In this document: piece by piece, positions 1-8,099 of the stretch
How the letters are laid out: each line of letters begins with the position of its first letter
Position numbering within the stretch: the first letter of the stretch is position 1
Source of the DNA: Euperipatoides rowelli
Taxonomy: Eukaryota > Onychophora > Udeonychophora > Euonychophora > Peripatopsidae
Length of the DNA stretch: 10,391 nucleotides
Direction: 5' to 3' (one strand)
Assembly: GCA_003024985.2 (NCBI GenBank)
Contig: PXIH01S0004683.1
Notes under the pieces: model-generated
Seen by the model: only the letters and a program-made list of their open reading frames with translations
Told to the model about the DNA's origin: nothing
The model's database searches: none
Position numbers and translations under genes: made by a program

Positions 1-90
1 CCATAGGAATAACATGGCTCCTGAGCATGAAACTTTTCCCATGTTAATTTTCATTTCCCATAGGATTAACATGGCTCCTGAGCATGATGC
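1..90. repeat. 57-base tandem duplication at the left edge
   Basis: Bases 1-33 and 58-90 are near-identical. Both read CCATAGGAWTAACATGGCTC followed by CTGAGCATG, so the period is 57 bases. The first unit also carries CCCATGTTAATTTT (38-51), which is roughly the inverse complement of the AATAACATGG part, so the unit is partly self-complementary. The array may continue to the left of the window. An open frame of 63 codons crosses it, but the frame simply follows the repeat and shows no known domain, so I do not call a gene. It may be part of a minisatellite or an old transposon end. Confidence 0.7.
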
Positions 91-968
91 TAGGTGTCCC
101 AGAACTGTCATATTATATACTACTCAAGAAATACCATTTAGAAACAAATCCTTCAATAACTTAAGTTCAACCAAAACAACTTGCTTTAAAAGATCCTTTT
201 TATAATTAGAACAATTATTCAAGCTAGTAGCCATATCTGAACTTCATTTTGATTTGCTACTTCTTTTTCTGATTTAGTCCTATACTGGTGTAGTTCTGTA
301 CTCCATATATACAGTATGCTACCAACTTGTCAATATAATTCCCAAAGTTAACAGGAAATCTCCGTGTGTAGGGGAATTAATAGTTTGCCTATTATAAGAG
401 AATTAAATCGTGTTTCACCGTATTAATATAATAAGCAGGATTCAATTTGTTCAATAAAACATTAATGAAAAAAAAAAGTGTTTAAACCCTCAAAAATGAT
501 TTAAATCCAAATAACAGTTTTTTTTTTCCAATCCTGATTCAATATGAAATGTTTAAATTTGTTAATAATGTACAAATAAATATTACTTGCTTAGGAGTTT
601 GCTGGCTGCATGTACATCATTGGTTAGCCACATGTTTAATATGTATAAGTGTTGTGTTATCTTCCACCGCTTTGCTATATACTGTAGGAATTCTCCATAG
701 AAAAAAAAAAGTATATTAATATAAATAGAATAATGACTAAAAGCAAAATCTCACATAGTGCTTCTGATGTTCAAATCTAATAATTTATTATGGAAAAACA
801 AATTATGTGCACTGCAGTGTTACAAATGGATTAAACTTTAAACATTTTTTTCCCTTTTTGTCTGACAGTGTTAGTTATTATATTTTAAAATTCTGCTCAG
901 TTTTTATTTTTAAAATCTATTAAATATAATTAAAACTAAGTTTGTCACAACCTCCCTCTCCCTGTAAT
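91..968. other. AT-rich noncoding stretch, probably intron
   Basis: I see no coding region, RNA gene or recognisable element here. It holds several A or T runs of 8-10 bases (for example near 469, 519 and 701) and stops in all frames at short spacing. By position it is either intron of the plus-strand gene whose exons lie at 4208 and 6296, or sequence upstream of that gene. Confidence 0.5.
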
Positions 969-1052
969 CAGTGATGGGGAAGTTTCTAAAAAAAAATTGA
1001 GTAAAAGTAAAGTTACCTTCTTGCAAAAGTAATTGAGTAAAAGTAAAGTTAC
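969..1052. mobile_element. hAT-like terminal fragment with 22-base direct repeats
   Basis: The stretch opens with CAGTGATGGGGAAGTT, close to the CAGTG-(T/A)TGGG-type termini of many animal hAT transposons and their short nonautonomous derivatives. Two exact 22-base copies of a sequence beginning AATTGAGTAAAAGTAAAG and ending TTAC follow at 995-1016 and 1031-1052, 36 bases apart. AGTAAAAGTAA-type subterminal repeats of this sort are common inside hAT ends. No matching opposite terminus or 8-base target duplication was found, so this is probably one end of a decayed or nonautonomous copy. The 63-codon minus-strand open frame over it translates the repeat and is not a gene. Confidence 0.5.
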
Positions 1053-1429
1053 TATTGGATTGCAAGTGTGGACTAATTAAATGCATATAAATAATCATCA
1101 AATTTAATATGAACTGTGAGGGTACATAAACGATAATGCCTAGCCACAGTATACTGTAGAATTTATTCAGATATTTAAAAATGAATAATATAATAATACT
1201 TATTTATATAACCAGAAATAACAATATATTACTTATTAATTTATTATAACTTGCTTTAATAACTGAGACTCAATCCTTCATAATATTTATTCCTTAATAT
1301 TTCTTTTTATACTTTACTAGCCCATGTTATTTTAATCATTATCCCTTGGTCTTGTCTGGAACTTGTGAATTTTATCACCTAATATGTCATGTAGTTTTTT
1401 TTACCCAGAATTCACTTGTAGTGTCTATC
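1053..1429. other. AT-rich stretch without a visible gene
   Basis: It contains short A/T tracts and dispersed TAATA motifs but no open frame with recognisable content and no clear repeat. It separates the hAT-like fragment from the proposed left edge of the copia LTR. Confidence 0.45.
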
Positions 1430-1618
1430 TGTGGGAAGCCTTAATGGCGAATGTATGTTATATTGTATCTTGTTTGTATATCTGACTCATCCTTGTTCCA
1501 GGATTAAAAGTTTTGTTAATTGAGTCTAAATCATGTTTTGATTATTCATTTGATATAGTTTGAATAAGTTTATTAATATTTATTTTTTCCTCTGCTTGAT
1601 TATTAGCCCATGGCTACA
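1430..1618 (+). repeat. Proposed 5' LTR of the copia element
   Basis: The right border follows from the primer site: CTACA ends at 1618, three bases before the primer-binding site at 1622. The left border is proposed at TGTGGGAAG (1430), because copia-type LTRs commonly begin TGTTGGAA-like and end in ACA; this gives a TGT...ACA unit of 189 bases. No second copy of this sequence is in the window, so the repeat cannot be confirmed internally. The right border is more certain than the left. Confidence 0.45.
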
Positions 1619-1621
1619 TTA

Positions 1622-1636
1622 GGTTATGGGACCAGC
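1622..1636 (+). promoter_or_regulatory. Copia primer-binding site (initiator tRNA internal fragment)
   Basis: GGTTATGGGACCAGC is complementary, with one mismatch, to the D-stem to anticodon-loop part of initiator methionine tRNA (GCUGGGCCCAUAACC). Drosophila copia is known to prime reverse transcription from such a half-tRNA rather than from the tRNA 3' end. The site sits just after the proposed LTR end and about 75 bases before the first gag ATG, which is the expected order. This assignment rests on recalled tRNA sequence and on position. Confidence 0.7.
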
Positions 1637-1710
1637 AGTTACACAATAAAGAAGAAATGTTAATAGAGCTCATACACTTTCTCAATTCAAAGTCTACCTA
1701 AAAAAAACCC

Positions 1711-2456
1711 ATGGACACTAAGGAAGACCAAATTACGAAATTGACAGGAGATAATTACTTCATGTGGAAGCTAAAGATAGAGATGGTCTTTCAGAAGGTA
1801 AAATTATGGAGCATGATTACAAAAGAACCCCCGACCATGATAAACAAAGAATGGAAAGTAAAGGATCAAAGCGTCAGGGCCACAATCGGACTGGTGCTTG
1901 AAGACAAACTCTTAATATTAATAACCGACTGCGAGATTGCGAAACAAACTTGGACCAAGTTAAAGAAAACATACAGTATAAACATTCCAACCTTACAAAT
2001 TAATTTTTCCTGCTTAAAAAATTGTATGAGAGCAGATTTGAATCATATAAAATCATGGAAGACTACTTAAATTTCATAAAAGAAATAGCAGAGAGGTTAC
2101 GAGTTATCGGAGAGATCATAAAAGAAAGTCATATCATAGCAGTTATGCTCTGTGCACTNNCCCCCACATACTATGCACTGGTCACCACCATTGAGTCCAG
2201 AGAAGAAAAGGAGTATGTCTGCGCAAAATTAAGGGATGAAGCTGCAAGAAAAGAAACAAACCATTACCCTGAACAAGAACAAGAACTAGTAATATCCTCT
2301 AACGACAGAACAGGAATAGGCATGCGAAGGGGAAAAATAATATGCCACTCTTGTGGCAAAGAGGCCCACATACGGCATAATTGTGATCAAAATATTAATC
2401 ATCGACCATATCAAGAAGAATATAGTAAGAGTCAGGAGAATTACACTGAAAGATAA
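1711..2456 (+). pseudogene. Copia-type gag, frameshifted
   Basis: Gag coats the retrotransposon RNA and forms the virus-like particle in the cytoplasm. The first open part (1711-2070) starts MDTKEDQITKLTGDNYFMWK, matching the usual copia gag opening in which a short lead is followed by L.G.NY..WK. A second part in another frame (about 2022-2456) continues with the helical UBN2-like region and ends in a CCHC zinc knuckle, CHSCGKEAHIRHNC, at 2343-2384 (C-X2-C-X4-H-X4-C). The switch of frame lies near the run of six A at 2016-2021, where family-like sequence passes from one frame to the other. Two undetermined bases occur at 2159-2160. The frame closes with a stop at 2454-2456 after a basic, polar tail. 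It is probably nonfunctional, although sequencing error in the A run cannot be excluded. Confidence 0.8.
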
Positions 2457-3238
2457 AACCTAAGATCATTGTTATCTTGCGAAAACGAACAGGAAAAACA
2501 ACTCGAGCTAAAGTGAAGAATGGGCCTTGTCCGGAGTACATAATAATGAAAATCAATGTTCCACTACATGGATCCTTGACTCCGGAGCGGTGGCCACATG
2601 ACTGCTCATAGGACCAACTTTAGTGAATTATATGAAATAACTGATCCTATTCCCATCCATATAGCCAATGGGGAGACACTACATGCCACAACCAAAGGTA
2701 AAATAATTATTAAAATAAATAATGCTGAAACAGATAGTGAAATTATATTAAACAAAGTTTTGCTTGTTCCCGATTTAACACTCCATTTATGTCTGTAAAA
2801 AGACTGTGCTCAAAAGGATATACAGTTATATTCGACAGCAAGGATTGCATAGTTTCCAGTAAAAATAATGTTCTTAAGGGCAAACAGAATGGGAACGTAT
2901 TTGTAATAAAACCCTCTGAAAAACCAAAACCCGTAATGGCATTATCTGTGTGTGCTCATGTATGACATCGTCGTTTAGGCCATAGGAGCTTAACTAGTAT
3001 AAAAAAACATGGTGTCTAAACAAATGGTAAATAATATAAATATTTCAAATTGTAACCATGTTGACTTCTGTCAAACCTGCCAGTTTGGATCAATGTCAAG
3101 GATAACATTCTTACCTTCCAACAACAACACTACAAAACCTTTCAAGTTATTGTAATGGATTTATGTGGACCCATAAATCCTCCATCTTTGGGAGGAAGTG
3201 GATACTTCCTCACTTTAACTGATCAATTCTCAGGATAA
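2457..3238 (+). pseudogene. Copia pol fragment: protease and start of integrase
   Basis: The pieces follow gag in the order usual for Ty1/copia (protease, then integrase). The aspartic protease active site is WILDSGA at 2569-2589. The next recognisable part, HMTAHR and the rest of the protease, lies in a different frame from about 2595 to 2798, so a frameshift splits the domain just after the catalytic triad. The integrase zinc-binding part is seen as HRRLGH (2966-2983), where the preceding tryptophan position reads TGA, and as CQTC (3069-3080) in another frame. The start of the integrase core, MDLCGP (3155-3172) with the first catalytic aspartate, runs on to LTLTDQFSG and a stop at 3236-3238. 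Nothing like the remaining integrase core, reverse transcriptase, RNase H or 3' LTR follows. This is a truncated, many-times broken remnant. Confidence 0.8.
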
Positions 3239-4207
3239 CTAGAAGATCTATTTAGAATTATTGAAGTTTGCATATTATAAGATGGTTATTTATTTTATTT
3301 TGTTTTGCTTCATAACAAAATTAACAACCATGATGTCACTAGGGGCAGTCATAAGACTAATTTAAAATACATGCATCTATAAATCATTTTCTCAAAAACA
3401 CAGAAATATAAATTTTGGGGAAACCAATATACGAGTCCAATTTTTATTTTTATTAATCAGCTTATGAATAACTAATAATTTAAAATAACATGCAAAACTT
3501 ATTACATTAACTTAATATAACAAATATCAAAATTATTTGTAAGGGTTAACTTCCCTCCCTTAGTGTACCATAAACCAGCCTTATAACTAAAATCCACCAC
3601 TATAAATCCACCATTTAACATAACAAATTTTAGTAAAATTTTCATTTCAACATCCACTGTTTATATAGTTTTTTTTTTTACGAATTTTACTTTGGCATAA
3701 TATGCAGTAAATTTCTTTTCAGTCCAAGTGAAATACAAACAACTTACAATGCAAATCCTTTGATCATTCAAATAACACTTACAACCTCACTCTATAACGG
3801 CCCAGCAAGGAAAGAATGAAGTGATGTTGATAACTTTGTTCTCAAAACCTTACCATCTCCAAGGGAATGTTAGCCAATGAGAGATGATATGGCAAACTTG
3901 TTATTTGGTTGGCACATTCTTAAGCAAAAAAATAAGCATTTAAGTCAAAATTCTCAGTTTACTTCTAGCACATATCATTGGTCTATGCTGATTTTTTTCT
4001 TTTTTCTTTCATTTTGAACCACTTTATTAAAATACTCTGAATATCAAGTAGGATTGATAAATTAAAATCTTATGAATTATTAAAGCCTTTATACGATTTG
4101 TCTCTATAGAAATTATTGTCCCTTTCTAAAATGTATGACGTCTTGTAAATATTGATATTCTTTTACAAAGTTTAAAAAAATAAATGATTTTATGTTTTTT
4201 TTTAAAG
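3239..4207 (+). other. Intron sequence upstream of the first recognised exon
   Basis: No coding similarity, RNA gene or clear transposon is visible. The stretch is AT-rich and ends in a T-rich tract (4193-4203) followed by AAAG at 4204-4207, a plausible 3' splice site. It is inferred to be the 3' part of an intron whose 5' exon I could not find in this window. Confidence 0.55.
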
Positions 4208-4310
4208 GTTATCAAAAGATCGAAATACAACTTTTGGAAACTCCATTGAAAATTTTATCCAGTGTACAAAAGATGGTCATGAAACCAGCCCCCATGTTGT
4301 CCTTCGAAAT
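4208..4310 (+). CDS. Internal exon, RIN/sprint-like Rab5 exchange factor
   Basis: This exon of 103 bases has an acceptor TTTTTTTTTAAAG ending at 4207 and a strong donor GTAAGT at 4311. The first base completes a codon begun in the previous exon, then 34 codons are open; short segments are LSKDRNTTFGNSIENFI and SPHVVLRN. With the next exon it gives the sequence style I associate with the RIN homology region that precedes the VPS9 domain in RIN1/2/3 and Drosophila sprint. These proteins bind active Ras through an RA domain and activate Rab5 through VPS9 on early endosomes and near receptor tyrosine kinases. The family name is from memory of conserved wording, not from a search. Another protein with this module is possible. 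The other two reading frames contain stops or no recognisable content. Confidence 0.65.
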
Positions 4311-4794
4311 GTAAGTTAAATAATTTTATTAAAATAGTATAAAGTCGTTTCTCAATTGTATTTTGGTTAAAGAAATTGCATTGAATCATTTCACTAAATG
4401 AACTGAGCTGTGTAACGTTGGTACTATTTAATTATGTTAAATAATGAAAAATGTTATTTCCTATCACATCAGTTCACTCAAAATATCTTGAAATATACCG
4501 AGTCTACAGCAAAAAAAGTAAAAAGCATTTTACATATGAAACAGCTTGTTACGCTTGAATATCTGAAATGAATAGGATTTTCAATATCATAACATTATTT
4601 ACATACAGTATTTTGTTTATTTTCCTTTGCCGATTATACTTATTTTTTCATACAATCTTCTTAAAATTCCTCTCTTATTTTTCATTTATACCTTTGCCCC
4701 CTTAAAATACGTCCATTTTCTCCTATCCACCATATATTTTTTTTATATTAAAAAAGAAAACAAGATTAATTTCCTAGCATTATTGACTCCTATC

Positions 4795-5460
4795 CAACAA
4801 ATTATCAGAGGTGTCATACCTCTGTCTGTGGGAGGGGGGTGGTATAGCCGTGATAGGGCGGTTTTGCACACTCATGCAGGTGCTCCGCCGTCAGGTCCAT
4901 TAGATCATGACTAAACCTGTTACTAAAACTAAATCTGACTAATAAACTGGCTACTATTTACTACTGAACTACTATACACTACATCTCTGTGCTACAGTTC
5001 ACTTCCTAGCTCCTATTCGGATATATATTTACATCGATCCTAAGAGACAAAATATATATTCATGACCATATTTGACGAACACGGGGGTAGCATCAAAACT
5101 ATACACCATAGGAGTTTCGGAACCAAATGATCTGAGCCTCAAGGTTGCAGCATAAGAAAAATGAAGCATTCTGTCTCCTAATAAGCTCTTACTTTCATCT
5201 AACGGAGGAGCCAGAATTCTTGAGAAACACTAACGCTTAACAGCTAGCCTAACAATAAAGTGGGAGGAGAATACAATTTCCAAACAGACAACTCTTGACA
5301 CTAGGATGGGCACCTGGTTATCAAATTTTAGTGACCTTAACCACCTTTGAATAGACCCAAAAGTTACCTCAGGCTTGTCGTGCGTTACCTAAGAGGGATA
5401 AGGATCATTGCATAGTAAGCCAACCTAGTAAAGCAATTAAGAAAGCAATAAACAACAATT
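4795..5460. other. Less AT-rich block of unknown class inside the intron
   Basis: The block stands out by eye from its very AT-rich surroundings: it has G-rich and CpG-containing stretches such as GTGGGAGGGGGGTGG (4828-4842) and TGCTCCGCCGTCAGG near 4881. No domain is recognised in any frame. A short minus-strand frame (4900 down to 4814, 28 codons, MDLTAEHLHECAKPPYHGY in its N-terminal part) looks non-random in composition but is too short to name. The edges are gradual and no terminal repeat was found. The best guess is an inserted transposon fragment, perhaps an untranslated part, but a conserved noncoding region is also possible. Confidence 0.4.
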
Positions 5461-5482
5461 AAAATCATTATAATGCAAAACG

Positions 5483-5498
5483 ATATTGATATCAATAT
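5483..5498. repeat. Perfect 16-base palindrome
   Basis: ATATTGATATCAATAT is its own reverse complement. It lies between the unclassified block and the LINE fragment. At this base composition a palindrome of this size could arise by chance; no function is implied. Confidence 0.6.
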
Positions 5499-5539
5499 GT
5501 ATAAACACATAATTGTTAAGAATAATATTGATCAATACT

Positions 5540-5819
5540 TTACTTTGTCTAATAAATCGTATTTAAGAAACATAAATACTCTGAGGAAAAACCCTATATA
5601 AATACTCTTCAGGATAGTAAGACGTATTTTAATAGAATTATAAACTTATGGAATAGGCTTCCTGCAAAAGTTGTCAATTCAACTAGTGTAAACATATTTA
5701 AAAATAGATTAGCTAAATTTCTTAGCTCTGACAATGAATTTGCTAAATTTTAAATATGATTGATGTAAAAAGATTATATCTTATACTGTACATCTACTGT
5801 GTAAATAAATAAATAAATC
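5540..5819 (+). mobile_element. 3' end of a CR1/Jockey-type LINE
   Basis: The frame ending at the stop 5751-5753 contains NLWNRLPAKVVNSTSVNIF followed by KNRLAKF. This matches the characteristic C-terminal wording of CR1/Jockey-group reverse transcriptase proteins, in which LWNSLP is followed by VV.A.SVN.FK.RLD. Reading back, the frame stays open to 5556, but the family-like wording before about 5600 seems to lie in another frame (for instance LSNKSYLRN), so the copy is shifted. About 65 bases of 3' untranslated sequence end in a TAAA microsatellite (5802-5819), the type of tail these elements leave. Only the last tens of codons remain, as expected for a 5'-truncated LINE. It is in sense orientation within the host intron. 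Confidence 0.8.
5616..5753 (+). pseudogene. C-terminal remnant of LINE reverse transcriptase protein
   Basis: Forty-five sense codons plus a TAA are open here. The start is not a gene start; 5616 is chosen as the point from which family resemblance in this frame is clear. The segment lies downstream of the reverse transcriptase catalytic domain in intact elements and carries none of the catalytic residues. The copy therefore has no enzymatic capacity. Confidence 0.75.
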
Positions 5820-6295
5820 TTTTACACTTCTCACAATCTGTGAAACACAATGTCTGAATTATTAGCCGGCCTTCTTGCCAAGAGTTCCACCTAGATATTG
5901 GCTTTAGATAATTTTTTTTTTTTAAAAAAAAAACTTGTCAAAATTTAAAAAATTATTTTTTTGATTTAGTGAGATGTGCTTCGGTTATTGAAATTATTTA
6001 TTTTAAACTAGGATTGAATCCTTTTCTAACCAACTTTTATTCATCTGCTCAACAAGTTCTTCCCCACAGATTTACTCTATAGTAATTAAATAAAAAAAAA
6101 TGAAAAGATTAAATAATTTTTTTGATCTGAAGTTTACTTATTAGAATATAATTTTTAAATTCAACTATTTTTTAATTTGATGTATGTCCTTGTGAGTGCA
6201 AATTGATGCTTTAAAAGAAACGGCTTGTTAATTAGAATGTTAAAATCTATCCAACATTTTATTAATTTCAAACTTTTCTTTTTTCTTTTCCTAAG

Positions 6296-6385
6296 GTTCG
6301 TCAGTTTATGAGTGGTATTAAAAATTATTTAGTAAAGCATGGAGAAGGTCAGCTAGAAAACCTGATAGAACGAGAGAGAAGTAAG
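6296..6385 (+). CDS. Internal exon, RIN/sprint-like Rab5 exchange factor
   Basis: This exon has 90 bases and 30 codons, phase 0 at both ends, with acceptor CCTAAG at 6290-6295 and donor GTGAGT at 6386-6391. It encodes VRQFMSGIKNYLVKHGEG and then a charged helix ending ERERSK. The join with the previous exon reads VVLRN-VRQFM, a natural continuation of one helix. In RIN-family proteins this region leads into the VPS9 domain that catalyses nucleotide exchange on Rab5. The VPS9 exons should follow, but I could not find them before 10391. There are no stops or frame shifts, so it looks like a live gene. The exon is well supported; the family name less so. Confidence 0.7.
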
Positions 6386-7127
6386 GTGAGTTATGAATCT
6401 CTAACATATTAAAAAATTAATACCGTATGGCATTTTTCTAAATTTTTCACCTTGCAATACAGTCAACTATAGTTAATTACAAATAAGCTAGCAAAATAAT
6501 ATAGAGGTACTATTTAAAGAGAAAATAGAATCACAAGATTGGATTTTAGATAGATTGAATACATTTTAAATTTTGTTTTTTAATTTTTTATGCAAATCAA
6601 ATATCAGTTTCTTGTTATTAGTGCACATTTGACATTTTGTGTTGGCACTTGCTCTCCTTCCAAATCTATTAAAAAAAAAATCTATCCAACAGTCGAGTGA
6701 TATTTTTCATGAAAAATGGTGCAGATGGGATCTTGGATTATTTTTTTTTAGAGAAATATTCAGATTCGAGCACTCCCTCTCCAATCATTTTAATTTAATA
6801 ACCCTTTCACTTAATGTATACGAGCCCAAACTTGTGCACTCATTTGCTCAAAAAATATAAAGTCAACATCTGTCACATTATCTTATAAATAATATTGTTT
6901 TAAAAGTCTGGAATGTAAATTATTTTCATTTCAAATGCCAGAAAAAAACTGTTTCAGTTCAAAATTGATACTGGTAATTAAAAGAAAAAAAATTATCAGA
7001 CATAATCATGAAATGTTAAATAACATTTGCACAATTATTAGTTTTATGTTGTTTCAATGTAAATTTTTATTAAAATCCATTAAAATCAGATATACAATAA
7101 ATCCATTTGGTAAATAATTACAGTGTA

Positions 7128-7162
7128 TTACATTATTATATAATAAAAATATAATAATGTAA
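7128..7162. repeat. AT-rich inverted repeat, 14-base arms
   Basis: TTACATTATTATAT (7128-7141) and ATATAATAATGTAA (7149-7162) are exact reverse complements around a loop of seven bases. Weaker pairing may extend a few bases outward. It could be a remnant of a short inverted-repeat element, or chance in AT-rich DNA. Confidence 0.6.
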
Positions 7163-7224
7163 TGCAATGTAAATAAAAATTTACTTTGCAGGTTCAATAA
7201 GCAAGACTTCACATCGGCAAAATA

Positions 7225-7330
7225 AAGTCCCAGATTATTATTATATTGCGTTTATTGAGTAAAACAATAACAAAATTACAAATTGTACATATAGTAATAA
7301 ATATTTACAAGAAAATGTAAAGGAATTTAG
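7225..7330 (-). mobile_element. Possible LINE-like 3' end on the minus strand
   Basis: Read on the minus strand, the stretch ends in an AATAAA signal (complement of TTTATT at 7251-7256) and then a short tail of ATA/AAT triplets (7234-7245). The sequence before it is TGTACAATTTGTAATTTTG followed by TTATTG. A weakly T-rich untranslated region, a poly(A) signal and a triplet tail are typical of several LINE 3' ends. No reverse transcriptase remnant was found further inside (7331-7800), so the call is tentative; a 3' untranslated region of a minus-strand transcript is the alternative. Confidence 0.3.
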
Positions 7331-8066
7331 AGTTCACTATATAGGCCCTAGCCCCTAACGATGTGGGCCTATTTACATTAATTATATTTATAAATAATAA
7401 GAATGATTAAAAAAATTAAAACTTGGAAAAGTCTTAGATCCAAAATCTAGTAGAAAGTCATGAGTAAACGTATTCAGGTAATCGTTGACAGACCAGATGA
7501 AACCATATTCAGTTTATGAGATTTTAGCCACCGATATTTTCCTAATCATCAGACTAGTTGGAATCTCAAATGACAAATGTCGAAGAGGTTTGAAATAGGA
7601 ACACAAGATTAAAAGTAAATCTTATAAATTAATCCGAATGAAATACAGCTTGATGTACAATATATCATTCACATATTCAAGTAAAATCCCATTACGCTGG
7701 ATGAACACGAAGAGAAAATGTCAATAAACGTTAAACAAATTGACGTGTTCAAATGATTTAAACAAGAGTATCAAGTAATATTTAGAAACTAAATCCAAGT
7801 AGAAAATAAAAATTTGAAAGTTAAAATATTAAAAAAAAAAAAAATCCAAAGCTAAAACAGAAAATTTTGTAATACCGGTACCTAATTTTGGATATCGACA
7901 AGAAAATGTATTTGCAAAACGTGTTGAGCCTAAAGCTCACAAATCGCTAATCAAAAATTTGATAATGATCCTGGTAAATCACAATGAACTGTTAAGCATA
8001 AAAAGTAATAAAATAATAATTTATATATTTACAAAACAATAATTAGTTTAATGCACTATGGAAGCG
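7331..8066. other. Stretch without a gene, possibly old transposon sequence
   Basis: Several parts (7480-7620 and 7870-7980) are less AT-rich and look more complex than plain intron, but translate into stop-rich frames on both strands. TAGGCCC (7341-7347) and GGGCCTA (7366-7372) form a seven-base inverted repeat. If the minus-strand LINE-like end is real, this could be the rest of its untranslated region. I cannot assign it. Confidence 0.3.
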
Positions 8067-8099
8067 CTTACATCCGGGGACTAAAGTGTCCCTTGTAAG
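8067..8099. repeat. GC-containing two-part hairpin
   Basis: CTTACA (8067-8072) pairs with TGTAAG (8094-8099), and GGGAC (8077-8081) pairs with GTCCC (8088-8092). This forms a two-segment stem with an asymmetric internal loop. It is more GC-rich than its surroundings. It might be a fragment of a structured repeat; no RNA family is recognised. Confidence 0.5.

Larger units (their letters stand above)
1430..3238 (+). mobile_element. Truncated Ty1/copia retrotransposon, 5' part
   Basis: The LTR-like unit, primer site, gag, protease and integrase start occur in canonical order in about 1.8 kb. A complete copia element is about 5 kb, so most of pol and the 3' LTR are missing. Similarity stops near 3234, where the sequence returns to AT-rich noncoding DNA. 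The copy lies in the same orientation as the flanking host gene. Loss of the 3' part by deletion is the simplest reading. Confidence 0.8.
4311..6295 (+). other. Intron between the two recognised exons
   Basis: The donor is GTAAGT at 4311-4316. The acceptor is a pyrimidine tract CTTTTCTTTTTTCTTTTCCTAAG ending at 6295. The intron is 1,985 bases long and phase 0. It hosts a compositionally distinct block (about 4795-5460) and the 3' end of a LINE (about 5540-5819), both described separately. The remaining parts, 4317-4794 and 5820-6290, are plain AT-rich sequence; they include a run of 12 T directly followed by 10 A at 5912-5933. Confidence 0.75.

Noticed and set aside
14-205. 63-codon plus-strand open frame
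   Set aside because: It is generated by the 57-base tandem repeat and AT-rich sequence, and shows no domain or splice context.
910-1101. 63-codon minus-strand open frame
   Set aside because: Its repeated FTFTQ wording is only the translation of the two 22-base repeats of the hAT-like fragment.
4820-4842. CTGTGGGAGG as a second copia LTR start
   Set aside because: Only TGTGGGA is shared with the proposed LTR start at 1430; the following bases do not match.
4627-4914. 95-codon plus-strand open frame
   Set aside because: The first half is low-complexity hydrophobic translation of T-rich DNA and the second half crosses into the compositional block; no family resemblance.
6639-7117. Two open frames of 73 and 60 codons
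   Set aside because: Both lie in AT-rich intron, are rich in K, F, I and L as expected from the base composition, and have no recognisable motif.
7186-7240. Possible next host exon after TTTGCAG
   Set aside because: The previous exon ends in phase 0, and in that phase the sequence reads a stop at the third codon; other frames also close quickly.
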